Positions 11,801 to 28,304 of a stretch of 64,000 nt of DNA are shown here, in pieces. This stretch comes from Pempheris klunzingeri (taxonomy: Eukaryota; Chordata; Actinopteri; Acropomatiformes; Pempheridae). Location: positions 12,972,501 through 13,036,500 of the forward strand of contig NC_092016.1 of NCBI RefSeq assembly GCF_042242105.1, given 5' to 3'. The position numbers and the translations under genes are program-made. The first letter of the stretch is position 1. The number at the start of each line of letters is the position of its first letter. Below the pieces are notes generated by a model that saw only the letters and a program-made list of their open reading frames with translations, did no database searches and had not been told where the DNA came from.

Positions 11801-14800
11801 TCAGGCATTAAATCTATAAGTGCTATATATACACGCATGACACAAAAGACAAATTATTTTATGCCTGAATGTGGATTACAGCAGATGTCATGTAATCTTT
11901 TTCCAAAAATAGACACAAACAAACTATAGATGGTGATGCACAAAAGGAGAGCTTTAATGGGAAGTGGAAGGTTGTAGAGAATGAATGGTTTTCAGAGGAG
12001 ATGAGGAAAGGGGCAAAGCAGCAATGACACCATGAATTCATGAGCGGAATTACTTCATACTAATACATCACCTCAGTGCCAGCAGAACATGTATTTATGC
12101 TTCACATTAAATCCAAGAGCGTATATTAATTTCAGCATGCATGTTCTGAATTTGCATGCAGAATAGTGCCCTCTGCTGAGAAATATTTAGAAGAGCTGAA
12201 AATGGAGCAAAGTCAAGGTTGAATACGCCTCACAATTTGTGTATCTTGACGTTTCTTGTGTTTTATTGATTTGACCTTGGATGCTGCCTGTCAGATCTGT
12301 ACTTCTGTACCAGTATTACATTTTAAAATAACACCACAACAAGACCATTTATCTTTGTACCCACAGCTTTCTCTGACCGCCTTTTCTCCCCCTCCCTGTC
12401 TCTCACCCTCCTCTGCCTCCGGTCAGGTCGAACTGGCTGAAGCCATGCTGTGGGCGAAGGGCAGCGCTGTGGCAGGTCTGTCTGCTGTCAGCGGGCTTCA
12501 ACTGTTTCCTGGTGGCCTGTGTCATTCTGGTGGTCGTGCTGCTGACGCTGGAGCTGCTCATAGACACCAAGCTGTTGCAGTGTGAGTAGTAGAAACCGAG
12601 ACAGTGTGGCGTCGCCATTGTTATTATCATTCTAATAAGATTTGGTTGTGAGGACATGATACTGGGGAGGCGGTTTGTCACACACATTGTTTATTGTCCT
12701 GACTTGCAATATGCATTCTTGGAGAGGGAGAGAAATGGACTGCTCAGCACAAACGTTTATTAAGTGTTACACAAAGGCATTGGGTTAATAGAGGTACAAA
12801 CTGGAGACAAATTAGTATGTTCACAAGAACTTAATTAGAGAAAAAACTAAGCAGCAGATAGATCATGTAGTTCATCCTCTTGTTGACTTGACTGAATTGC
12901 AGTTTGGATGGAAGAGTATCTGGCAAAAGGGTTAGAGGTGGTCAAGCTATAAAGTGAAATAGAATAGAGCTAAAAAAAACAACCTGACAAAATGTTACCA
13001 AAAATTGGTGTTTCTTTAATTAAGGATGTTTACATACCCCAGGCAATATAATGCAGGTAACAGCTGTGACTAATATACTGTAAACAACTACAGTCACTGT
13101 CCTCTTGTGGCATGATAACATTAACAATGTTAGTGTGAATATGTACAAATGAAAGTGACGTAGTCACTAAAGCACACCCTTGGTATACTGTGTTATACTG
13201 TACTACACTATTGTTAACAACACTTTACATATTAGAGGCCAATATACCAGCCAATATTGGCTTTTTGCAAGATTTAATAAAAACAAGAAAAAATTGTGTC
13301 CAATACATAGTTTGTTCACCAAATAGAGCAAAGAAATTAATTTATCAACATCAAAATGTCACCTGTGGTCACAATTGTTTTCAAAATCAAAAATCTTTGT
13401 TACGCAATAATTTGAAAAAACTAATTATAGATTTTTTGGATTCCTTTTATTATGATACTGTACCTGTGACTATTCCGGGGGGTACTGTGCCTAAATGAAA
13501 GCAAATTGACTATAATTGATTATTAGACTTGTTTTGGCTTGGATTGGTGACATTATTGGACTGCAAGATTTGAATTGTAGCTATGCTCTGCCATGTTTTT
13601 ACATAGATTAATTTTTTTATCACTCATGTGTCAGCACAGTGTATTACATCTTTATATTCGTATAACTTATCATGATATTAGCAGTCTGTGAATGTTCTGT
13701 GGTTGGTAAAAGGTTACACTGTACTGGACTATATTTTACAATACTGTATGCTTCTAACTATACTAATACTATACTATACTATACTATACTATACTATACT
13801 ATACTATACTAATACTATACTATACTATACTATAATGTCAGGTGTTTGATTGTAATGTAGTTCAGTTTTTGGATCTAACTGATGTGCTACATGTGCAGAG
13901 GGCCTGTAAATACTAACTGCTAACCTGCTCTGAGAGATTTACTGTATAATGAGTCTGTCCCTGGTGATCTAATCCTGGGACCTGAGGCTCTGATCAATCA
14001 TGATCTGGGGAATACAATCCTCCCATTAGTTTTGCACAGTTAACACAAAATGTCAGGTGGTTGAACCAATGTCACCCCAGTATCACCCTCATCTACATCA
14101 TCTGGCATGGTGGAGACAACCTCATTTATCATAAGTGGAAGGTCAGGAGTCATGATCTGCTGGATGTCACAGTGCTCAATGAAGAACACACAGTGGAAAT
14201 GTCGCTCCAGCAGTGTCCAAATGCATTTAGTTCTTTACTGTTCCCTCAGGACTGACTGACTGACTGACTGACTGACAAGATGGGGCAGACAAAGGAAAAG
14301 TAAGACGAATGCATGAAGGGAAATTAGCAGACAAAGAAATAAAGCAGTAGAGAGTTGGCTGGTGGATGAGTGTGGGGACGACTGGAGGAAGATGAATGGA
14401 CTGATAGACAGATCACTGAGCACAGCAAACAAAGACAGATGGGGGGTGGTGCATGAAGGAAAATGCTTCAGATGACAGCCAAGTGCTGTTTGAGGCTGTC
14501 CACAATTAGCCTGATGAATAGACAGGAAGGTACAGACACATGCATGTACAGTATGTGGTGAATTCATATTTCTGATGCTGCGTCATGCCTCTTTCTCTTA
14601 TATGTGCATGAGTTATGTGTGCATGAGTGTGCTCATTTTTTACCACTATACTGCACCTTGTCAATGTTACGCAGCAGTTCGGAACCATAACAATCAAACA
14701 AAAAAAACATACCACAGCATCCATCTTTCACCACTTCATGTCACAGAAACTGTTTAAGAGAAAAACTCAGTCACTCTGTTTTATTCTTACAGTTAATAAT

Positions 14801-16038
14801 GCATTCCAGTTTGCCAGCATCATCCACTGGATCAGCCTGGCCATTCTCTCCGTGTTCTTCACTGAGGTGAGGCTCTATCTTCCCCTCGCTCCACACAAAA
14901 ACAGTCTCACTTACAGCTGATGCAGTGGCCTGTCGATTAATGCTCTGTTGTGCAGTATGTGTGGCCGATGAAGTACACGAACAATTGGTCTCATTAGAAT
15001 ACTAACAGCACCATGTAACGCCACATGCCCTCTGTCGCAGCTTCATTAGATTCTGATTAGTAGAGGTGAACTTGTGTGTTGCTCCATTAATCGCGTACTT
15101 AACAGAAGTGACGATGAAATCCCACAACAAAGATCTACAGCAGTATTCTGACGGAAATTGTATAACTGCTGCTGTTAAAGCTGGCACAGTTGGTCCCTCT
15201 CGGGTTATTCGATTGATCCGCAGCACAAACACTTTAAAATGCAGATGGAGCTTTTCTGTGCTGCTAGTTTTAAATAATTTCAAGGCCGCAGGTGTGCTGT
15301 ATTGATTACCATTTTCTTTACAGCCAGCCACATTTGTCTTAGTTTCCTACACTCGACCACCCCACTGCTAACTTTTGTGTATCTGGAGTTTTGCTTATCA
15401 ATAAGAGCAACCCCTCAGTGATACATCATCGGTGCAGAGACAGCAGGAAGGCTGGTTCCTGCTCCCATGCAGCCTTGAATATCTGAAATGAGGATGGGGG
15501 CAAGGGGATGTCAGAAAAAGAAGAGAGACAAAGGGAGAGTTCTATGCCCTCCGCGGCCCCTGCTGCGTCAGCAGAAAGAGCTAATTGCGGTGTCTCGTAT
15601 TGTCTGGATGAAATCCTATCGCCCCCACCTGTGATGTGTACGAATATGATGTCATTGATGAATTACCAGTAGGGGGACGAAAGAAATCTGAATCACAGCA
15701 GCAAATGCCATTTACTGGGACTGTCGGGTTTATTATTGGGAATTACTTCCTGGTGTGCTTTGTTTCCATCATCCAGTCTCTCAATGTTTAGCTGTCACTG
15801 TTTTCCTCCATCTTCCCAAGTGTGTGACCTGCTCTGTGTTTCTATCTCCGTCTCTCTGTCTGCCTCAGACGGTGTTCAGGATCGTGGTGTTGGGGATATG
15901 GGATTACATCGAGAACAAAGTAGAGGTAAGCTCCCCTGGGTCCTATTAGTCCTGTTACTCAGGGCCCCCTTTTCACTGCAGTGTCATTCCCTCAATGTCA
16001 AACCACTGTGGAAGCTACAGACATAACAGTAACCCAAG

Positions 16039-16069
<31 letters not shown>

Positions 16070-19000
16070 GTATTTTCTCAGGTGTTTGATGGAGCTGTCA
16101 TCGTCCTCTCTCTGGCCCCCATGGTGGCCTCCACAGTGGCCAACGGCCCCAGCAGCCCCTGGGACGCTATTGGCCTCATCATCACACTGCGCATCTGGAG
16201 GGTCAAGAGGATCATTGATGGTGAGGCTGGGAGGGGCTGGGGGCTGATGTCCTCTGCCTCCTGTCCTTTACTGTCAGGTCACAGAGATAGATACTGCAGT
16301 GTGCTCCCTGCGGTATCGGCTACATTCAATCTTTGAGGGTGTTTACTCAATTATTCCCCCCCCCCCTTTTTTTTTTTTTTATCAATTTCTACCAGGACCA
16401 GTGGTTGGAAGTCATCTGTCATAATAAGCCTATACGTAGTTTGAAGCTCTCAGATCAGCCCCTACATGCAAAGATCATATACTATAGGTGCATACAGTGC
16501 ATTTTATTTATTGGGAAGGTTTTTTTCTAACAACGTTGCTCCCTCTTGTGGTTTTTTAATATAGTACAGTACAGGTTCAAAGGAATGGTGGGTGAGTGTG
16601 AGCGCTGTTTTAACATAATCCAATACACCACCACAAACTAATGTGTAAAGGTTTACCATAACATGAGAATATTTTCTGACTCAACCTCAACAAAAATGTA
16701 AGCCTCTCCTTATCAGTACCGGTGAGTGTGGAGAACATCAGACTTTTATTTCAACAAAACAGTGGTTGCCTTTGATATTTAGAGACACTCTGTAAAATGA
16801 TACACGATCTACAAGATGCGCTTTAAGAAGGCGAATTAATTAATGAAGTCAATGCAGTGGTTAGTTGAAATTAAAATCTACAGGCAAGATTAAAGGTTTA
16901 GTTTTCTGGACTACAAACTGACAATAATATGCCCCATTTTTTTTAGCCTATGTGCTGCAAGTGAAGGTGGAGATGGAGCTGGAGATCCAGCAGTATGAGA
17001 AGGCCAAGGCGGTGAGGGAGGAACAGCTGGACCGTCTCACCCAGATTTGCCAGGAACAGGCGGTAAATCCTCTAATCTGTCGTCATTTCTCCTACCTTTT
17101 TACGATCTACAATTCATCTCTTTTGTAACCAGCAGAGGGCAGCAAAGCGCCATGCAAGAAAAATCTATGAAATCTGTGCTCCAAACTGACCGTATTATCA
17201 CCAGATAATACTTTTACAGAGGTTTTGTGGATATCAGATTGCCAGCACTGTGCATTATCTCAAAGCAATCTACTGACCACTTAACAATTTAATAATGATA
17301 GTTCTATTAGTGTTTCTAAGTCGTATTACACAGCTGAAACCACAGAGTGCTTCATGTTTCTCAGATGTGGAGAGTCTACTGTAGGCCTTACAGTTATACT
17401 GTATATGGACACTACACTGTGTATGTAAAAGTCAACTGCCATGCAAGCAATGCAGCAATATAATTAAACAGGGACATTACACATAAATAAAATGCTTGAA
17501 CATAAGGAGACGGAATATTAGCAAGTAGAATATAGTGTTAAACTATCGCTCTTTCCTTTCAGTTTGAAATCAGGCAGCTGAGGGCCCACCTGGCCCAGCA
17601 GGACCTGGATCTGGTAGCAGAACGTGAAGCAGCCATGCAGATCCACCACATGTGGGGTAAACAGAGCAGCACTTTCCAGGAGGTGGACGGACTGGCCCCT
17701 GGGGCCTCTGAGCGTCACGGGCCAGCTAAAGCTAGAGAGCCCGGGGGGCCTGCAGGTAACTGTGTGGAACACCATTGTATTATAAGTTATCAAAGACCTC
17801 TGTGCACGAGGGGCAATGCAGACTGTTCTACGGTACTTCACCTCCACACAAAGTCGATGGTTGGATGCAGAGATTTTTCTCAGACTTGAGCCTTTGGAGG
17901 CAAGGGGTAGCTGAAATGTTATAGATGCTGACTCATACTGGAAGGGTGCAAGTTTACATTTTTAGGCGTTGTTGAGTAGAAGTCCTTCCTTATCCTAGCC
18001 AGCAACACTAATCTGTAAGACATATTAATGTTTCAAAGGAATGTAATGTGTGTAGGCTGCTATAGTTTCAGAGGCAAAACATATCAAAGCAAGCTGGACA
18101 CCTCTGCAAAAGGTAGACAGCCCCTCACTTTGAAGGTCCATGTTGGAGAGTACCAACAGTAGCCATGACATAACAGTGCAGTGTTGGTGTCGTCTTCTAA
18201 AAAGCATTGCCTCACAGCCCACATCAAAATTCTGCTGCCACGCCTAGATGGACTATAAACCTTTCACACAGTGACAGGTCATAACTTACAGGGCTTAAAG
18301 CAACAAAGCGCTGTCAGTGCAGGTGATGCCAGGGCTCAAAACACTGAGGCTTTTCCTTTATCAAAGCTATAAATCATAGCGCGACCTGCCATACATCTGA
18401 GCTACGATGCTTCTCGTCAGACATCCTTTTAACTGGGGCTGCGCCTCTTAAACTCATGTGGTATTGATCATCTGGAAATGGCCCCTGTCACTGTTAAGGC
18501 TAAACAATGAGCGTCTCCTCTTGGGACATTCATAAATGAGTATGTGAGACCCAAACATAAATGAATATAAGCCATCTAACAGTCCTGTGGGACCTTGATC
18601 GCACTTACAAGAAACACTTGGACTGATTTAGGATGCGTGCATCCACATCCACACCAAGTGGTGCGCATTCAGGTAGTCAATTTCAATTTGTTGATTATTT
18701 TGTTTGAAGATCAGCAAAACAATAACTATTTTAATGATTTATAAGTTGTAAAAAGCTTTAAATAACTGTATTTTAAGCTTTTTTACATGTAAAACTCATT
18801 TCACCTTCTGTAATATGATGATTTTCTTATATGAATGTAAAATAAATAGCTTTGGGCCTTGAAAACATGATTCATTTTGGGCATAGATTAAATGATTAAC
18901 TAAAAATTCAAATAAGTTGCATCCCTATATTCAGGTACCATAAGCTGTCACAGTAACACTATTCTTTAAATCCTCCTTATTAAGCATTTACAAGCAGTAA

Positions 19001-20238
19001 ATGTAAAAAGCAGTGTACAAAAATGTGATAAATGGTTCATGAGGTCATTTTTTAAGTGTGGTATTTGTCAGCAATTATAATAATTCTAATAATTTTATGT
19101 TACAAGCATGTTTTATCACTATATTATCATTTATTATCTATTTATAAATCAGAATCCACTAATGGATGCCCATAGGAGTTATAGTTGTGAATGAACATAT
19201 ATCAGCTTACAACTACATTAAAGGACATTAAGGACTTAAAGTGTATTAAAAGTTTTACCACCTTCTATCTAACTAACCATGTTGTACTGATTCTAAATAA
19301 TTAAAAACAAAATGCTGTTCACGCACTGTAATGTAAAACTAGTGTGGTCTCAAGTTTTTGTACACTAGCTTTTATTGTGTCTAAGACAAAGAAGATTAAT
19401 TGTCCTTTTTTTTTTTTTTATCCTCCTCAGATCATCACGGTCAAGATGACATGAACAACTACATCAGCCAGTACTACAGTGAGCCAAGCAGTGGTGAGCA
19501 TCGACAAGATCCTGCTTCACTGTTGTTGTTTTTTTGTTTTTTTACATACTGTAGCACCACCATATTTAAAGGCCCTGTACATTACGTGTTGTTCTTGTAG
19601 ACATGGGGATCCCAGACCCTGCACGTGTCATCACCACAGCAGCCATAGACGTGCATCTGCCCAACAACCCCAGCCAGCTTCCCTCCTCTTTGGTGAGTGC
19701 CGACGCAGTGCCGTCCAGCAGGTTGCACCGCACCGGCAGCTCGGTGAGCGAAGCCTCCACCACCACAGTGTCCCGCACCAGCTTCAGCGCCCGCCAGCAC
19801 AGCATCAGCAGCCACACTCTGGGCTCCACCACGGACTGCAGCTCCACGGTGCGCGAGGCCTCCACCTCCACAGATTACAGCGACCAACGCTGCTACCCTC
19901 CACCCTACAGCAGCCCTCTAGCTCTGGGCACTCAGCCACGAGGGAGTCCCAGCGCTGTGGTGCAGGAGCTGCTCTCCTCCCTGTCTGAGGACTCCTGCCT
20001 CACCCAGAAGGGCCTGGACCCTGTCAACCTTAAACCGCCCAGCCCGGCAGGTTCCACCAAAACCAGCCCAGAGCTGGAGCACAGGGTCAACATCTACAAC
20101 AAGAGGAACCAGGAGAGCAGAGTCGGGCTGCACTCCAAACCCCTCATCCATCTGCAGGGCAACGAGCCTCTTCTAGAGGAGAAGTACAGGATGATGGAGC
20201 CAGTAGATGCCCCAGTCAACCGTCTGTCAGAGACATAA
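2855..20238 (+). CDS. tmem266: Transmembrane protein 266 (voltage-sensor protein), nine coding exons, N-terminal exon not found
   Basis: Orphan voltage-sensor membrane protein (HVRP1/C15orf27 family), related to the sensor domain of voltage-gated and proton channels but with no pore. Coding exons: 2855-3030, 12427-12581, 14793-14866, 15869-15925, 16082-16220, 16947-17062, 17563-17755, 19431-19493, 19601-20238 (TAA). All junctions are GT-AG and keep phase across 1,611 nt (536 residues); the human protein is of similar length (531 from memory). Seen: cytosolic N-terminus with VAPVQLVSFAYRDLPLAAL; SNWLKPCCG before S1; S2 in exons 3-4 (HWISLAILSVFFTE, then FRIVVLGIWDYIENK); S3 starting VFDGAVIVLSLAPMV; S4 charges in LRIWRVKRIID; a coiled coil through EIQQYEKAKAVREEQLDRL and RQLRAHLAQQDLDL; then a Ser/Thr-rich tail with LLSSLSEDSCL and SPAGSTKTSPELEHRV. 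The family dimerises through this coiled coil and its sensor is zinc-sensitive. The short exon carrying the start codon (about 20 residues in human) was not recognised. The first acceptor could instead be at 2841. Confidence 0.95.
3400..3790. promoter_or_regulatory. Candidate conserved non-coding element
   Basis: A block of complex sequence without obvious repeats. It carries several TAATTA/ATTA-type cores (for example near 3475, 3495 and 3570) and a TTGCAATTACTAC stretch, between more AT-monotonous flanks. This composition is typical of homeodomain-bound developmental enhancers, but conservation cannot be measured here. Confidence 0.3.
9183..9204. repeat. TG dinucleotide microsatellite (11 units)
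   Basis: Perfect TG run in the 9.4-kb tmem266 intron. Confidence 0.95.
9744..9766. repeat. Perfect 8-bp inverted repeat with 7-bp spacer
   Basis: ATGGTATC, then TGCTAAT, then GATACCAT. The spacer holds a TAAT core. It could be a small hairpin in the transcript or a dimeric protein-binding site in an otherwise ordinary intron. Confidence 0.7.
10200..10403 (+). mobile_element. MITE-like AT-rich interspersed repeat, copy A
   Basis: A degraded copy of a very common percomorph element whose end reads as alternating ATTAAT/AATCG motifs followed by a GTTG-CTGCAGCC terminus. Upstream it keeps the family's order of landmarks: a GTCTTTGGACTGCAAGACAA block, an ACATCTGAGGTCATG block and a CACTATTTTATGACA block. 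Recognised from memory; exact ends are uncertain. Copies B-D in this window share the layout. Confidence 0.65.
10867..10890. repeat. AC dinucleotide microsatellite (12 units)
   Basis: Perfect AC run inside the 9.4-kb tmem266 intron. Confidence 0.95.
13757..13833. repeat. ATACT pentanucleotide microsatellite
   Basis: About 15 tandem ATACT units, broken once by a TAATACT variant. The flanks (TATACTGTA, TTATACTGTACTACAC about 560 bp upstream) are already ATACTGT-rich, which suggests local expansion from a predisposed sequence. Confidence 0.95.
14250..14276. repeat. GACT tetranucleotide microsatellite
   Basis: About 6.75 perfect GACT units in the intron before the tmem266 S2 exon. Confidence 0.95.
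14867..15868 (+). other. tmem266 intron between the two S2 exons
   Basis: Donor GTGAGG at 14867 and acceptor GCCTCAG ending at 15868. Non-coding. The only motif of note is TGCTGCGTCAGCA at 15561-15573, a near-palindrome close to a Maf recognition element. No repeat was recognised. Confidence 0.8.
16038..16061 (+). repeat. GT microsatellite beside the acceptor of tmem266 exon 5
   Basis: Twelve perfect GT units, followed by TATGTATGTGTATTTTCTCAG and exon 5 at 16082. The run ends about 20 nt before the splice junction, so the pre-mRNA has a UG-rich tract in place of much of the normal pyrimidine tract. The exon it precedes (139 nt, S3 and S4) is not a multiple of three. Confidence 0.95.
16221..17562 (+). 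other. tmem266 introns flanking the coiled-coil exon
   Basis: Two introns, 16221-16946 and 17063-17562, around exon 16947-17062 (AYVL through the start of the coiled coil). The first acceptor has a T8 run followed by AG. Homopolymer C and T runs occur at about 16360-16380. No repeat or other gene was recognised. Confidence 0.8.
17756..19430 (+). other. tmem266 intron before the 63-nt exon
   Basis: Donor GTAACT at 17756 and acceptor TCCTCCTCAG ending at 19430. It contains MITE-like copy C at about 18700-18928. The remainder is AT-rich with no recognised gene. Confidence 0.8.
18700..18928 (+). mobile_element. MITE-like AT-rich interspersed repeat, copy C (degraded)
   Basis: The right end reads ATTAAATGATTAACTAAAAA and then AGTTGCATCCCTA, a decayed version of the GTTGCAGCCCTA terminus of copies A and B. 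The interior keeps a CTTTGGGCCTTG landmark and a TTCTTATATGAATGTAAAAT block in the family order. Assigned by eye; this is the weakest of the four copies. Confidence 0.5.
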
Positions 20239-21410
20239 GACTCTGCCTGACATGTGGAACTTCACGACTCGCCCTTCAGATCAACCGCAAAAAGTAACGC
20301 TCTGCTAAACTCCAATGTTGTTGGGAGTCACTGGCACACAAGCTGTATGTCTGTCACCCTCTTTTGTACTGTTGTGACTGAGAGGACAAACTTACCAGAG
20401 CAGCACAAAAACAAAAGACCTTTGAAGACTGGTGGAGGCAGACTTGTTATCAGGCACCACTTATCAGGAATTGACATTCACAAAAACTTTCAGTTTTTTT
20501 GAAAAATTTTACCAAAAGAAACCAGCAACGGGGCTCGAGCCCACTAACACCAACGCCAACTGGTCTGTGCAAAGAAAAAAAAAAAAATCTGGCTTTTGAT
20601 ATGTTAAGTTGTGGTTTGATTTCTAGGAAGTGAAACCAGTGAGGGGATGGTGCTGAGGGCTTCGTTCCTCTGATACTTTGTAGGAACCGGGGATGCTGGA
20701 CTGATCACATCATGTATTGGAGGGCTATAAACTGTGAATCACTTCCCGCAAGCTACAAGGCATGGATTTATCACATGTGCAGGTGTATCAGTTGTTTTGA
20801 TAGTCTAGTGTCTCCAAACTCACAAAGAACAGTCCTCTTTGATGGGACTGCTGCAGGGTACATTGGTTCAATCTCAACTTCTTTCTAATCTTTGTCTTTC
20901 TATATTAGCTATGTTAACATTTTTATCGAAATTCTGAGTGGAAAGAGTGCTTCAAACTTTCAACTGGTGAGTGATTAAAGTAATTCAGAGTGTTTTTATC
21001 CGGGTGCCATGACTGGAATCTGACCAAACTTGGCTGAGTCAGCGCTCAATGAGATTTTGCAAACTACAGCATGTCCCTCACGCATCGAATTGATTGAAAA
21101 TCTACCAACACATGATGGATTTGATACCATTGAGGTCTAAAATATTACTTTTATGATTTTGGAAGCTGTGTAAATATGTCATGATGGGTTTGAACATCAT
21201 ATCACAGCCAAAAATAATGTGGGACTTGAAGCATTGATTGGAGCAACAATCAATTGTGGCAAAGAAAATTATAGCATGAACCTTCAAGATTTGTCTCTTA
21301 AATATCAAAACTAACCCGTTTATTGTACTGTCAACAGGCTTTTTCTATCTTGGTCATGGAAAGAGGGCATTGCAAAATGAATCCAATAAAGAGAAAACGT
21401 GGCAAAATGG
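20239..21410 (+). other. tmem266 3' untranslated region
   Basis: Sequence after the TAA at 20236-20238 up to just past the AATAAA at 21385. It contains a perfect 12-bp palindrome, GGGCTCGAGCCC, at 20531-20542 and an A13 run at about 20575-20587. The cleavage site is inferred, not seen. Confidence 0.65.
21385..21390 (+). terminator. Polyadenylation signal AATAAA for tmem266
   Basis: Canonical AATAAA about 1.15 kb after the tmem266 stop codon and the best-placed signal before the convergent etfa gene. Confidence 0.6.
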
Positions 21411-21429
21411 AAGAACCATTAGTTGTCAT

Positions 21430-21435
21430 TTTAAT
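21430..21435 (-). terminator. Possible polyadenylation signal ATTAAA for etfa
   Basis: Plus-strand TTTAAT is ATTAAA on the etfa strand, about 440 nt after the etfa stop. If used, etfa ends almost exactly where tmem266 ends. An AGTAAA variant at 21563-21568 is an alternative. Confidence 0.35.
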
Positions 21436-21876
21436 ACATTATTTTCCAAGAGCATCTCCAGAACTGGACATTTTCTAGTTTAGCGCGTGAGCTAAATCTG
21501 AACAGTCAACTACATCAGAGAGTCAGAGGACAAGAGACAAGTCAGACATTCCCAAAGAAGTCCTTTACTGTGCTACAAAATTAAATACAAATTACAGCCA
21601 GTACTACTAGAGTCATAAAACACACCCCCACCCCCAAGAAGTACAACCAAATTACTTGTATAGTATTTATAAAATACTGGCGTACATTTCTGGATTGAAT
21701 AATGTTCTGTTTCCGGTCAGAAAGAAGATATTGCTGATGGTGAGTATTTCTGTGCACACTTACACCTTCAGAAACGTATTAAGGCATTGGCTATGGGTTC
21801 CTGTAGTTGCTCTCTGAATTCTTCTTTCTGTGGGTTCAGGCTGTGCAACGGAAGTTCTGTGGGACTTTTTGTCTCC

Positions 21877-28212
<6,336 letters not shown>

Positions 28213-28274
28213 CTTGGACCCTTGTGGCTGAAGAGCTCCTCACCTCAAACGCTGCAGGGAGACTAAACTGTGCC

Positions 28275-28282
28275 AAAGGTCA
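28275..28282 (+). promoter_or_regulatory. Nuclear-receptor half-site AAAGGTCA upstream of etfa
   Basis: AAAGGTCA lies about 65 bp upstream of the etfa start codon. Extended AGGTCA half-sites bind ERR, HNF4 and PPAR-type receptors, which control fatty-acid oxidation genes, so it fits ETFA's role. A single 8-bp match is weak evidence. Confidence 0.35.
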
Positions 28283-28294
28283 ACTCAACCGAGT

Positions 28295-28304
28295 TCTCGC
28301 GAGA
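28295..28304. promoter_or_regulatory. TCTCGCGAGA core-promoter element of etfa
   Basis: Perfect palindrome TCTCGCGAGA about 83 bp upstream of the etfa ATG, in a stretch with no TATA box. This element is known to be bound by BANP and to drive CpG-rich promoters of essential metabolic genes, with activity blocked by CpG methylation. Position, exact match and gene type all agree. Confidence 0.75.

Larger units (their letters stand above)
3031..12426 (+). other. tmem266 intron after the first recognised exon (9.4 kb)
   Basis: Large intron bounded by donor GTACAT at 3031 and acceptor CGGTCAG ending at 12426. It contains a complex, homeodomain-site-rich block at 3400-3790, a second such block at 7340-7560, a TG microsatellite at 9183-9204, an inverted repeat at 9744-9766, a MITE-like relic at about 10200-10403 and an AC microsatellite at 10867-10890. 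No coding exon was found inside it: flanking exons 1 and 2 join in phase to give REGSNWLKP as in human. Confidence 0.8.
12582..14792 (+). other. tmem266 intron between exons 2 and 3 (S1-S2 linker codon split)
   Basis: Donor GTGAGT at 12582 and acceptor TTCTTACAG ending at 14792; the split codon is T|TT (Phe), giving LLQFNNAFQF. It holds a pentanucleotide array at 13757-13833 and a GACT array at 14250-14276. Otherwise it is unremarkable AT-rich intron. Confidence 0.85.

Noticed and set aside
13757..14276. Tandem arrays resembling a CRISPR locus
   Set aside because: Uniform 5-bp and 4-bp microsatellites without spacers, in a vertebrate intron.
19479..19988. 169-codon open frame overlapping the tmem266 last exon
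   Set aside because: It is an out-of-frame shadow of the real exon 19601-20238, crosses its splice acceptor, and shows low-complexity Gln/His/Pro-rich translation.
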